In this document: positions 1-6,017 of the stretch, piece by piece
Numbering within the stretch: the first letter of the stretch is position 1
Layout: each line of letters starts with the position of its first letter
Source of the DNA: Ruminococcus sp. UBA4385
GTDB lineage: Bacteria > Bacillota_A > Clostridia > Oscillospirales > Ruminococcaceae
Assembly: GCA_002391065.1 (NCBI GenBank)
Contig: DGRP01000042.1
Coordinates: 1 to 7,300 of the forward strand
Direction: 5' to 3'
DNA: 7,300 bases
Program-made: the position numbers and the translations under genes
The notes under the pieces: model-generated
Database searches by the model: none
Told to the model about the DNA's origin: nothing
What the model saw: only the letters and a program-made list of their open reading frames with translations

Positions 1-47
1 TGATAATTACAGAGATGTCAGAGGTCTGGTTTTAGGAGGGATCAGAC

Positions 48-1073
48 ATGGCAAATATCAGAAAAAGAGGTAATACATATCAGATCAGGGTATCGTGTGG
101 GTACAAGCTCAATGGCGAGCAAGTCGTGCAGACTATGAGTTGGAAACCGCCGGAAGGCATGACACCCAAGCAGACAGAAAAGGAAGTCCAAAAGCAGGCG
201 ATACTGTTTGAGGAAAAATGTCTTAGAGGGCAAGTCACAGCGAATGTGAAATTTGAGGAATTTGCGGAGCAGTGGTTTGAGGAGTATGCGAGGTTGAACT
301 TGCGGAAGTCGTCATTTGAAAGAATGTGGCAGGTGACACAGCGGGGTTATCCTGCGTTTGGGCACTTGCGGCTCGACAGGATAACAGGGCGGCAGATACA
401 GCAGTTCATCAATGAGCTTGTGCTCAACGGCAAAAATATGCAGACGGGCAAGCCGCTATCACGCAAGACCGCTGTGCATCATTTGAGCTTTATCTCGGAC
501 GTTTTCAGCTATGCGGTAAGAATGGACATCGTGTCCGATAATCCTTGCAGGAAGGTCTATGTGCTGAAAGGCGGCAAGAAAGAAAAGGAGATCTATTCGA
601 TTGAGGAGATCGAGCAGCTTTTCAGGCTCTTAGAGGACGCACCACTAAAGTACCGCACTTTTTTCACGCTGGCGGTCTATACGGGCTTTCGTCGGGGCGA
701 GTTAATGGGCTTGGAGTGGAAGGACATTGATTTTGAAAGCGGCGTGGTCAGTGTCAGACGCACATCGAACTATACCGTAAAGACGGGCATTTACACCGAC
801 ACCACAAAGACAAAAAGCTCGCAGAGGTCTATGAAGCTGCCGCAGCTTGTGCTTGATATTCTGAAAGAGCACAAGGCGGAGCAGGACGAAGAACGCAGAA
901 AGCTCGGCACAAAATGGTTTGAATGCGACAGGCTTTTCGTCACGGCTGACGGTCACCCGATGCACAATAATACGACCTACAACTGGCTACGGAAGTTCTG
1001 CAAGAAAAATGATTTCCCGTTCCGGGATATTCACTCCCTGCGTCATATCAACCATATGAAAACATCTTTATAA
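48..1073 (+). pseudogene. Tyrosine recombinase (phage/ICE-type integrase), 3'-truncated
   Basis: The 341-residue product resembles Tn916/phage-type integrases that cut and rejoin DNA at attachment sites. An arm-type DNA-binding N-terminus (about residues 1-60, beginning MANIRKRGNTYQIRV) is followed by a SAM-like core-binding domain (about 68-170) and a catalytic domain from about 183. Visible catalytic residues are R215 in YTGFRRGEL, a beta-hairpin lysine in TKTKSSQR (K254 or K256), and H329/R332 in DIHSLRH. Intact relatives continue about 40-60 residues through the second conserved His (LGH) to the nucleophilic Tyr; here the protein ends eight residues after HSLRH with INHMKTSL. Neither other forward frame after 1045 restores the missing motif, so a deletion or replacement junction near 1045-1056 is more likely than a frameshift. 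The start is set by AGGAGG at 34-39, 8 nt before ATG 48. The product should be unable to recombine. The family is confident; calling it inactive is an inference from the missing Tyr. Confidence 0.88.
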
Positions 1074-1113
1074 AATCACAAGTATAAAACAACACATTCC
1101 CCTGCAAAGCAGC

Positions 1114-1140
1114 AGCCGCATTCCAATCAGGAGTGCGGCT
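1114..1140 (+). terminator. GC-rich hairpin after the integrase remnant, possible weak terminator
   Basis: Arms 1114-1124 (AGCCGCATTCC) and 1130-1140 (GGAGTGCGGCT) pair over 11 bp with one T-G wobble and a 5-nt AATCA loop. The 3' flank is ATATTCTGCT, not a clean T tract, so termination would be weak. It lies 40 nt after the integrase stop, where an element-end or transcript-end hairpin would be expected. The rest of 1074-1181 shows no ORF or other signal I can support. Confidence 0.45.
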
Positions 1141-1201
1141 ATATTCTGCTCATATCAATTGTAATCCTACATTTTCAAGTCCTCGTAAATACTCCTCGCT
1201 A

Positions 1202-1230
1202 TTTACAAACTACGAGTTATGTGATATAAT
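1202..1230 (+). promoter_or_regulatory. Promoter of the ECF sigma factor gene
   Basis: TTTACA (1202-1207) and TATAAT (1225-1230) are 17 bp apart, and TGA at 1222-1224 makes an extended -10 (TGnTATAAT). Transcription should begin near 1237, which puts ATG 1240 at the very 5' end of the RNA and supports the downstream start at 1273. The -35 sits in the block TTACAAAC (1203-1210), which recurs before the next gene, so an ECF-type reading of the same site is possible. Two small overlapping inverted repeats flank it (CTCGTA 1182-1187 with TACGAG 1211-1216; GTAAAT 1185-1190 with ATTTAC 1201-1206) and could be operator half-sites. Confidence 0.75.
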
Positions 1231-1259
1231 TACTGTAAAATGTCGATAAATGCTTTATT

Positions 1260-1264
1260 AGGAG
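1260..1264 (+). promoter_or_regulatory. Ribosome binding site that sets the sigma factor start at 1273
   Basis: AGGAG at 1260-1264 lies 8 nt before ATG 1273. The upstream in-frame ATG at 1240 has no purine-rich site before it and lies about 3 nt from the predicted transcription start. The start at 1273 is therefore preferred. Confidence 0.75.
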
Positions 1265-1272
1265 TGATATTC

Positions 1273-1797
1273 ATGCTGCCAATGATCTATATGGCGCTGG
1301 TTGACGATGAGGACCTGCCTGCGTTTGAATCACTATATGAGAATAACAAAGACGGTGCTTTTAAGAGTGCTAATAAGATACTGCAAAATGATGCCCTTTC
1401 CGAGGAATGCGTTCAGGAGGTCTTCCTTGCGATTGCCAAGAACTTTAAGACTATAAGCATCCGTGATGCGCAAGAGCAGGTTAAGTATCTTTACATAAGC
1501 GTCAGAAACAGAGCTTATAATATCATTGAAAAAGAAAAGCCAGCAAAGAACGATATGCCTTTGGATGAGGCAATCCTGATAAGCAGCGATGTGTCAGATT
1601 TCAAAAACATCGAGTATGAAGAATACATCGGTAAGCTCCGTGACACAGATCAGGATATACTGTATGCAGTAAACAAGCTGGGACTTAGTTATAATGAGAT
1701 CGCTGCTTCCTGTGGCATAAGCTATGAAGCGGTCAAGCAGCGGCATTATACTGCGAAACAAAATCTAAAAAAGATTCTGAGTGAACAAAAAGTCTGA
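1273..1797 (+). CDS. ECF-type RNA polymerase sigma-70 family sigma factor
   Basis: This 174-residue protein should direct RNA polymerase to a small set of promoters. Region sigma2 spans about residues 14-88, with ALSEECVQEVFLAIAKNF (41-58) matching the conserved region-2.2 core-binding helix. A linker of about 30 residues follows, then sigma4 (about 118-170), whose helix-turn-helix LSYNEIAASCGISYEAVKQR (138-157) would read the -35 element. The length is normal for an ECF factor, with no extra C-terminal sensor domain. The N-terminus MLPMIYMALVDDEDLPAF is, from memory, typical of ECF factors multiplied in Ruminococcaceae. An in-frame ATG at 1240 would add 11 residues but lacks a ribosome binding site. 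The gene has its own promoter and ends in its own terminator. The next gene, for a DUF4367-like membrane protein, is the likely partner. Targets are not known; the promoters at 1202 and 1872 are the obvious candidates. Confidence 0.9.
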   Translation: MLPMIYMALVDDEDLPAFESLYENNKDGAFKSANKILQNDALSEECVQEVFLAIAKNFKTISIRDAQEQVKYLYISVRNRAYNIIEKEKPAKNDMPLDEAILISSDVSDFKNIEYEEYIGKLRDTDQDILYAVNKLGLSYNEIAASCGISYEAVKQRHYTAKQNLKKILSEQKV

Positions 1798-1823
1798 TGT
1801 AATTGATCAGGCTTTTATTTTTT
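1788..1823 (+). terminator. Intrinsic terminator of the sigma factor gene
   Basis: AAAAGTCTGAT (1788-1798) pairs with ATCAGGCTTTT (1806-1816) over 11 bp with one T-G wobble, around the 7-nt loop GTAATTG. The T-rich tail runs 1813-1823. The stop codon TGA (1795-1797) is inside the 5' arm. This separates sigma factor transcription from the downstream genes. Confidence 0.8.
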
Positions 1824-1871
1824 GAAGGCTCTGTTTATTCGGGAATTTACAAAATATTAATATTTTTTTGC

Positions 1872-1901
1872 TTACAAACAGACGGTTTTAACTGTTATAT
1901 G
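1872..1901 (+). promoter_or_regulatory. Probable promoter of the DUF4367-like gene and downstream genes
   Basis: TTACAA (1872-1877), 18 bp, then TATATG (1896-1901) preceded by TGT, an extended -10. The block TTACAAAC (1872-1879) is identical to the one in the sigma factor promoter, and both have ACG a few bases later and a TGn-TATA motif. The spacing from the block to the TATA is 2 bp longer here. A T-run (1863-1869) lies just upstream and could act as an UP element. Control by vegetative sigma or by the ECF factor encoded upstream are both possible. Confidence 0.55.
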
Positions 1902-1907
1902 TATTAG

Positions 1908-1913
1908 AAGGAG
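1908..1913 (+). promoter_or_regulatory. Orphan Shine-Dalgarno-like AAGGAG in the leader
   Basis: AAGGAG at 1908-1913, in the context AGAAGGAGATATA, is a strong ribosome binding sequence, but no ATG, GTG or TTG follows at usable distance. The gene's real site is GAGAGG (1931-1936), 8 nt before ATG 1945. The orphan site falls at the predicted RNA 5' end and might be a ribosome standby site or a 5'-end stabiliser. That role is inference. Confidence 0.4.
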
Positions 1914-1944
1914 ATATATAACCGACTTTAGAGAGGACAAAACT

Positions 1945-2613
1945 ATGATCAACAATCCCGAGCTTTTACAAGCTATCGAAAATGTATTCAACGAGCGATT
2001 TGAGCGTGATATGGAGGAGTTTCGCAGCACTCCTCCGCACGTTTTCAGCGAGAAGCATAATAAGAAAATGGCAAAGCTGATAAAGCGTCAGCGTAAGCCG
2101 TACTTCAAGCTTATCTGCACGACCGGTCGCAGGGTGGCTTGTATCGCTGTGCTTGTGATTGTTGTGTTTGCATCGTCACTGACAGTCAAGGCTGTACGTG
2201 AGGCTGTATATGATTTCATTATGAGCATTTTCTCCGACCACACCGTTGTGACCGTAGACAGCGGCACCGACGCGGGCTATCCAGAAACGATCGAGGAGGA
2301 GTATTATATTTCAGACCTGCCCGAGGGGTTTGAGCTGGTGGATCATCAAATAACAAATACAACAATTACAAGTTCGTATTTTAATAAAGAATCCTATATA
2401 GTCTTTACGCAATATGTGAAAAATCATTTTAAGAGAAATATTGATAATGAAATGACGTTTCATGAAAAACTAGTTTATGATAATCAAGAGTATTTGATTT
2501 ATACTTCAAAATATGATAGCTTGTATATCTTGGATAATGGTTCGTATATTCTTTCTATACAAAGCAATTTAGACAAGAATACTATCCTGGAATTGTTTAA
2601 ATCTATAAGATAA
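1945..2613 (+). CDS. Single-pass membrane protein with DUF4367-like extracellular domain; probable sensor/anti-sigma partner
   Basis: The protein has 222 residues. A charged cytoplasmic segment (1-62, rich in basic residues at 38-63) is followed by one membrane span (about 64-83) and an outside portion. Residues ~117-222 resemble the DUF4367 domain: YYISDLPEGFELV near its start, a strand-rich middle, and a helical end NTILELFKSI. No signal peptidase or lipobox motif is seen, so it should stay membrane-anchored, N-terminus in. The upstream gene encodes an ECF sigma factor and no zinc-finger anti-sigma is present; the cytoplasmic 60 residues could bind the sigma factor and release it on an outside signal. 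That role is inference from gene order and topology; the domain family is likely. The gene is a mosaic: up to about 2340 it is near 50% GC, and from about 2345 to the stop it is strikingly AT-rich. Start supported by GAGAGG at 1931-1936. Confidence 0.8.
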   Translation: MINNPELLQAIENVFNERFERDMEEFRSTPPHVFSEKHNKKMAKLIKRQRKPYFKLICTTGRRVACIAVLVIVVFASSLTVKAVREAVYDFIMSIFSDHTVVTVDSGTDAGYPETIEEEYYISDLPEGFELVDHQITNTTITSSYFNKESYIVFTQYVKNHFKRNIDNEMTFHEKLVYDNQEYLIYTSKYDSLYILDNGSYILSIQSNLDKNTILELFKSIR

Positions 2614-2632
2614 AATAATTATCTTACTTTTT
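2606..2632 (+). terminator. AT-rich hairpin plus T5, possible partial terminator or attenuator
   Basis: TAAGATAA (2606-2613) pairs perfectly with TTATCTTA (2619-2626) around the loop AATAA, followed by CTTTTT (2627-2632). The stem is nearly all A-T, so it should be weak. The stop codon TAA (2611-2613) lies in the 5' arm, so a ribosome ending translation would disrupt it. No clear new promoter is visible between it and the lipoprotein gene, so read-through is expected. Confidence 0.4.
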
Positions 2633-2667
2633 ATCATCTATTAAAACAGCACTAAAGGGGTATCATT

Positions 2668-3942
2668 ATGAATAGGATCACGGCAGTTGTTTTGTCACTT
2701 ATAATAGGGCTGTCAGCTTGTGCCTGTGCTGACAAGGAAAGCAAAAAGCAGGAAACATCAATAAAAGCAGGATCGGCTTATGAGATGTCGCTTCCGCCGA
2801 CACAACTATTCAGAAACAAACAAAGCATATCTTATAGCAACGGCTTTATATATATGCATATATCAGCAGATGATAAGACCATTTATGAGTATGATACAGT
2901 AAGCAAAACGTGCTCTGAGATCAAGATAGATTCTCCTGAAAATACAGCACATCAAAATGTGATCTGTCATGACGGGCTTATTTATTCCATAGAGCACACA
3001 GTATCTGATACAGATGCTTCGGGCCCATATTATCTTATCTCTATTGACTATAACACAGGAAAGACCAACAGACTTTACACATCAAACGATAAGGTCATAT
3101 CTCTTGCTTCTTTCTATCAGGATACAGATATGCTCTATTTTATAGAAGGCAAAAACGGGCTTGATAATGCTGTCGATGACGGCTATTACAGCGGGTGGGA
3201 TCTTATGAAGCTGGATATTACATCAGGAAAAACACAGAAGGTCGTAACAGCTAATTCTTACTATATTGAAAACGATATTATCTACTTTACAAAATATTCT
3301 CCTGAAAAGCATACGATAGATCTGTTTTGCTGTCCTGCAGCTTCTCCGTCTGAGATCACCGATCTCGGCATAACCGTTAATACTGCTCAGGAGATCGTAA
3401 ACGATAATAATGAAACCATCTCTTTTGATTTTCCTGAATATATGTATTATACAGATGATGATAAAATATACTATGCCGACCCGTCAAATACATTAATGTG
3501 TTATGATACCAATAGCAAAAACACGAAACCTATTGCCACTCTTAGTGAGAACAGCAGGATCAATTTTTTTGGACTATACAATGACAAATGGTATATTCTA
3601 TCTCGTGAGATCGCCGGAAGCGGAGGTCAGTATTGCTTATATAAAATCGAAAAAGACGATAAGCCTGAGCTTATTCTGTCAGATAAGATGTTAAATCAAA
3701 AATATCAATACGAATACGAGTACATAGATGCTATCGCTGTTTTTGATGATATGTTCTATGTAGTTACCTATAACGGAGATATGGGCAGATCATTTTATCA
3801 GCTTGAAAATGATGATACAATAACGGCTGTTAAACAACTCGGTAACTGGGATTATGATGCTTACGAGGAAGAAATGACATACATCGAAAAATCAATACTT
3901 AACAATGATCCATCTAAAGAGCATTTGAGGCAAGGACACTGA
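2668..3942 (+). CDS. Surface lipoprotein, probable beta-propeller (DUF5050-like), partner of the ABC transporter
   Basis: The 424-residue protein begins with a lipoprotein signal: MNR, a hydrophobic run, then the lipobox LSAC with C18 as the lipidation site, followed by a Lys/Glu/Ser-rich tether. Mature residues ~45-390 hold repeated short strand units of the pattern 'G-x-I/L-Y-x-(I)' and 'Y-x-(I)D/Y-x-x-T/S-G/K' (for example NGFIYMH at 58, DGLIYSIEH at 102, DMLYFIEG at 154, NDIIYFTK at 202, DKIYYAD at 265, DKWYILS at 306, DMFYVVTYNG at 361). This is what a beta-propeller looks like, with about six or seven blades. No enzyme motif is visible. It ends 1 nt before the ATPase gene, so it is probably an external sensing, docking or gating subunit of that transporter. 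Start set by AAAGGGG (2654-2660), 7 nt upstream. The lipoprotein call is strong; the fold is fair; the ligand is unknown. Confidence 0.8.
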   Translation: MNRITAVVLSLIIGLSACACADKESKKQETSIKAGSAYEMSLPPTQLFRNKQSISYSNGFIYMHISADDKTIYEYDTVSKTCSEIKIDSPENTAHQNVICHDGLIYSIEHTVSDTDASGPYYLISIDYNTGKTNRLYTSNDKVISLASFYQDTDMLYFIEGKNGLDNAVDDGYYSGWDLMKLDITSGKTQKVVTANSYYIENDIIYFTKYSPEKHTIDLFCCPAASPSEITDLGITVNTAQEIVNDNNETISFDFPEYMYYTDDDKIYYADPSNTLMCYDTNSKNTKPIATLSENSRINFFGLYNDKWYILSREIAGSGGQYCLYKIEKDDKPELILSDKMLNQKYQYEYEYIDAIAVFDDMFYVVTYNGDMGRSFYQLENDDTITAVKQLGNWDYDAYEEEMTYIEKSILNNDPSKEHLRQGH

Positions 3943-3943
3943 T

Positions 3944-4807
3944 ATGGCAGTACTGGAAATAAAAAACCTTTCAAAAAAATACGGCAGGAAGACAGCCCTT
4001 AAAGGGATAAGCTGTGAATTCAGGACAGGGATAAATGCTCTTCTCGGACCAAACGGTGCAGGAAAAACTACTATTATGAACTGTATCTCTGGAGTGCTTG
4101 CAAAAAGCGGAGGGAGCATTACACTTGACGGTAAGGACGTTTTCAGAATGGGCGAAGCCTATCGTGCAAGGCTCAGCTATCAGTTTCAGTATCAGCCATT
4201 TTATCCGAGCTATACCGCAAGGGAGTTCCTGTGCTTTATCGGTTTGCTGAAAGGTATGGAACGCTCTGCTATCAATGACGAGATAAAAAAAGTGCTCTCG
4301 CTTGTAAACCTTGATGAGAACATTGATGATAAGATAAAGTCATTTTCGGGCGGAATGAAACAGCGTCTTGCAATTGCACAGACTATTATGAACGAGCCCG
4401 AGATACTTATCTTTGATGAGCCCTCAGCTGGACTTGACCCATTTGAGCGTGAGCAGTTCAAGCGGATAATGGTAAGGCTCAGAAAGAAAAGCATTATCAT
4501 AATCTCAACGCATATAGTTTCGGATATTGATACTATTTGTGATGAGCTGATACTCTTAAACAAAGGAAGCGTAGTCGCAAATGACAGTCCGGATGTGCTT
4601 TGCAGAAGAATAAAAGGGCTTGTATGGGATATCCCGAAAAGTGAGATCACAGATGAAATATATCAGCATATCTATTTTGAAGATGATAAGTCAAAAATGC
4701 TTTCACGCACTCAGCCGACAGAGAACGCTAAGCTCAGTGAGCCCACAGTGAATGATCTGTATTTTTACTGTCAGTCAAAAAATGCATTCGGCGGTGAGAG
4801 CAAATGA
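3944..4807 (+). CDS. ABC transporter ATP-binding protein (ABC-2 exporter type)
   Basis: The 287-residue cytoplasmic ATPase powers the two permeases that follow. Motifs in order: Walker A GPNGAGKTT (35-43), Q-loop Q82 within FQYQPFYPSYTAREF, signature FSGGMKQ (134-140), Walker B ILIFDEP (154-160) with catalytic E159, D-loop SAGLDP (161-166), and H-loop H190 in STHIVSDID. All key residues are intact, so it should hydrolyse ATP. The first ~210 residues are one nucleotide-binding domain; the last ~75 form an accessory tail with NDLYFYCQ (270-277), as in drug, lantibiotic and bacitracin exporter ATPases (the BcrA/CcmA-like group). Start ATG 3944 is 1 nt after the lipoprotein stop, with AAGGA at 3932-3936. 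The gene overlaps the first permease by ATGA (4804-4807), implying translational coupling. Export direction is inferred from the family; the substrate is unknown. Confidence 0.95.
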   Translation: MAVLEIKNLSKKYGRKTALKGISCEFRTGINALLGPNGAGKTTIMNCISGVLAKSGGSITLDGKDVFRMGEAYRARLSYQFQYQPFYPSYTAREFLCFIGLLKGMERSAINDEIKKVLSLVNLDENIDDKIKSFSGGMKQRLAIAQTIMNEPEILIFDEPSAGLDPFEREQFKRIMVRLRKKSIIIISTHIVSDIDTICDELILLNKGSVVANDSPDVLCRRIKGLVWDIPKSEITDEIYQHIYFEDDKSKMLSRTQPTENAKLSEPTVNDLYFYCQSKNAFGGESK

Positions 4808-6015
4808 GCGTGCTTTCGTTTATGATAAAAAAAGCACTGAGAAAAGCTGTTGTCACGGGGCTCGTTATCGGTGCTTTGTCCTGTGTGTTTTTGTTCTTTA
4901 TGATGATGGATAACAGCGTTTTTGACAAGGCTTATAAGGAACGCTTCGGTGAGCTCAGCAGGTCGGAGAATCCGTATTCTGAGCTTGAAAGCACAGAAAA
5001 AAGCATTACTGAAAGCAAAGCTCGGATATACAGACAAATAGACGAATGGCAGAATGAGCACAGCGAATACGGAAAGCCTCCTGCTCCATTGTCAAAGGAG
5101 CTGACCGAAGAACTTATCCGTGAGCGTACAGCCGACAGCAGTTCATCACCCGAAAGGCTTACACCGCTGATAAAGGCAGAGCTGTCAGCGCAAACGAAAA
5201 CCAGATCCCTTATAGTTGACCGCAGAACAGGCTACACAAGAAATATCCGCAGGGGCGTAAAGGACGAGTATTCGCTGAAGGTCTCCGATTTTCTGATAGA
5301 GGACTACGGTAAGGTGCTTGAGAGGCTTGAAGGCTGTGATAAGCTGATCGACACAAGAGCTGCAAACAGTCTGAACAATTACCTGTCCGGAGAGATGCTT
5401 CTGACACTCGGAGTGTTCGTTCTGATGTTTTCGGTCTTTTCATCAGAAAAAAGCTCGGGAAGGTTCCGTGCTTTTGCTGTCACAAAAACAGGAGCATTCA
5501 GGTTTACGTTCTGTAAGATCGTATCTGCAATGCTAAGCACTCTGTTATTCATAGCGGTAGGACTTGCTGTGCCGATAATTATGACGGCTTTTCTGTCACC
5601 CGATAAAGCGGTCTGGTACATGCCTGTGCAGTATCTGAAAGGGTTTGAGCTGAGTGCCCGAAATATGAGCTTCTTCGGATATATCGGTCTGGTATGTCTG
5701 TTGAAAGCAGCTTATCTGATGATGCTGTCATCGTGTATGCTGCTTGTGTCTATGCTGTCACCAAACAATCTTATATCGGGAGCGCTGTCGTTTATAGCTG
5801 TAGTGCTTGTGTTTTTGAAATCACGGCTTGCTGATGGCTCGGTACTTATGACAGTCATAACAGGCGACTTTGTTTCTATGCTCAATGACAGGGGCTATGT
5901 GCCGTTGTTCGCAGAGCCCGTGAAGCTTTACGTTCTGTTTCTTGCAGGGGCTTTGATGCTTTCAGCGGTCATACTGGGCTTAACTCTTATTCTCTCGAAA
6001 CGTAAGGGGATATGA
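4804..6015 (+). CDS. ABC-2-like transporter permease subunit 1, with large extracytoplasmic domain
   Basis: This 403-residue membrane protein has the ABC-2 topology of one N-terminal span, a large outside loop, then five spans. Predicted spans: about 15-35, 198-213, 239-264, 292-318, 320-338 and 374-397. The loop (36-197) is ~160 residues, hydrophilic and helical, with Glu/Ser/Lys-rich stretches such as ESTEKSITESKARIYRQIDE (62-81). After TM2, SSEKSSGRFRAFAVTKTGAFRFTFCKIV (213-240) is the cytoplasmic coupling helix usual in ABC-2 proteins (E, G and K spaced before TM3), where the ATPase should dock. The start overlaps the ATPase stop as ATGA, with only a weak GGTGAG site (4793-4798), fitting coupled translation. 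It probably pairs with the next permease as a heterodimer. Family and topology are solid; substrate unknown. Confidence 0.88.
   Translation: MSVLSFMIKKALRKAVVTGLVIGALSCVFLFFMMMDNSVFDKAYKERFGELSRSENPYSELESTEKSITESKARIYRQIDEWQNEHSEYGKPPAPLSKELTEELIRERTADSSSSPERLTPLIKAELSAQTKTRSLIVDRRTGYTRNIRRGVKDEYSLKVSDFLIEDYGKVLERLEGCDKLIDTRAANSLNNYLSGEMLLTLGVFVLMFSVFSSEKSSGRFRAFAVTKTGAFRFTFCKIVSAMLSTLLFIAVGLAVPIIMTAFLSPDKAVWYMPVQYLKGFELSARNMSFFGYIGLVCLLKAAYLMMLSSCMLLVSMLSPNNLISGALSFIAVVLVFLKSRLADGSVLMTVITGDFVSMLNDRGYVPLFAEPVKLYVLFLAGALMLSAVILGLTLILSKRKGI
6004..6009 (+). promoter_or_regulatory. Ribosome binding site favouring start 6018 over 6012
   Basis: AAGGGG (6004-6009) is 8 nt from ATG 6018 but only 2 nt from ATG 6012. 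The 6012 codon would make an ATGA overlap with the previous gene, but its site is too close, so 6018 is the better start and the products differ by only two residues. Confidence 0.65.
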
Positions 6016-6017
6016 TC

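Noticed and set aside
1..35. TGATAA at 1-6 as the end of an upstream excisionase gene, and a 6-codon ORF (ATG 15 to TAG 33-35) before the integrase.
   Set aside because: Too little upstream sequence to support a gene, and the mini-ORF has no ribosome binding site; integrases of this type often follow an excisionase, but it cannot be seen here.
42..965. Minus-strand ORFs opposite the integrase (42-233 and 702-965).
   Set aside because: They are antisense to a well-supported coding region, lack ribosome binding sites and show no recognisable domain.
1045..1100. A frameshift as the cause of the shortened integrase.
   Set aside because: The two other forward frames give an immediate stop or SYQPYENIFIKSQV, neither resembling the expected integrase C-terminus.
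1945..2613. Classical zinc-finger anti-sigma factor.
   Set aside because: No HxxxCxxC motif is present in the cytoplasmic N-terminus, so any anti-sigma role would have to be of a non-zinc-finger type.
3503..3694. A 63-codon + strand ORF inside the lipoprotein gene.
   Set aside because: It is out of frame with the real gene, has no ribosome binding site and no domain.
4210..4650. A 146-codon minus-strand ORF within the ABC ATPase gene.
   Set aside because: It is the Ser/Ile-rich antisense shadow of a gene with all canonical ABC motifs.
5210..5621. Minus-strand ORFs inside the first permease gene.
   Set aside because: They overlap a long, well-predicted membrane protein gene and have no start signals.
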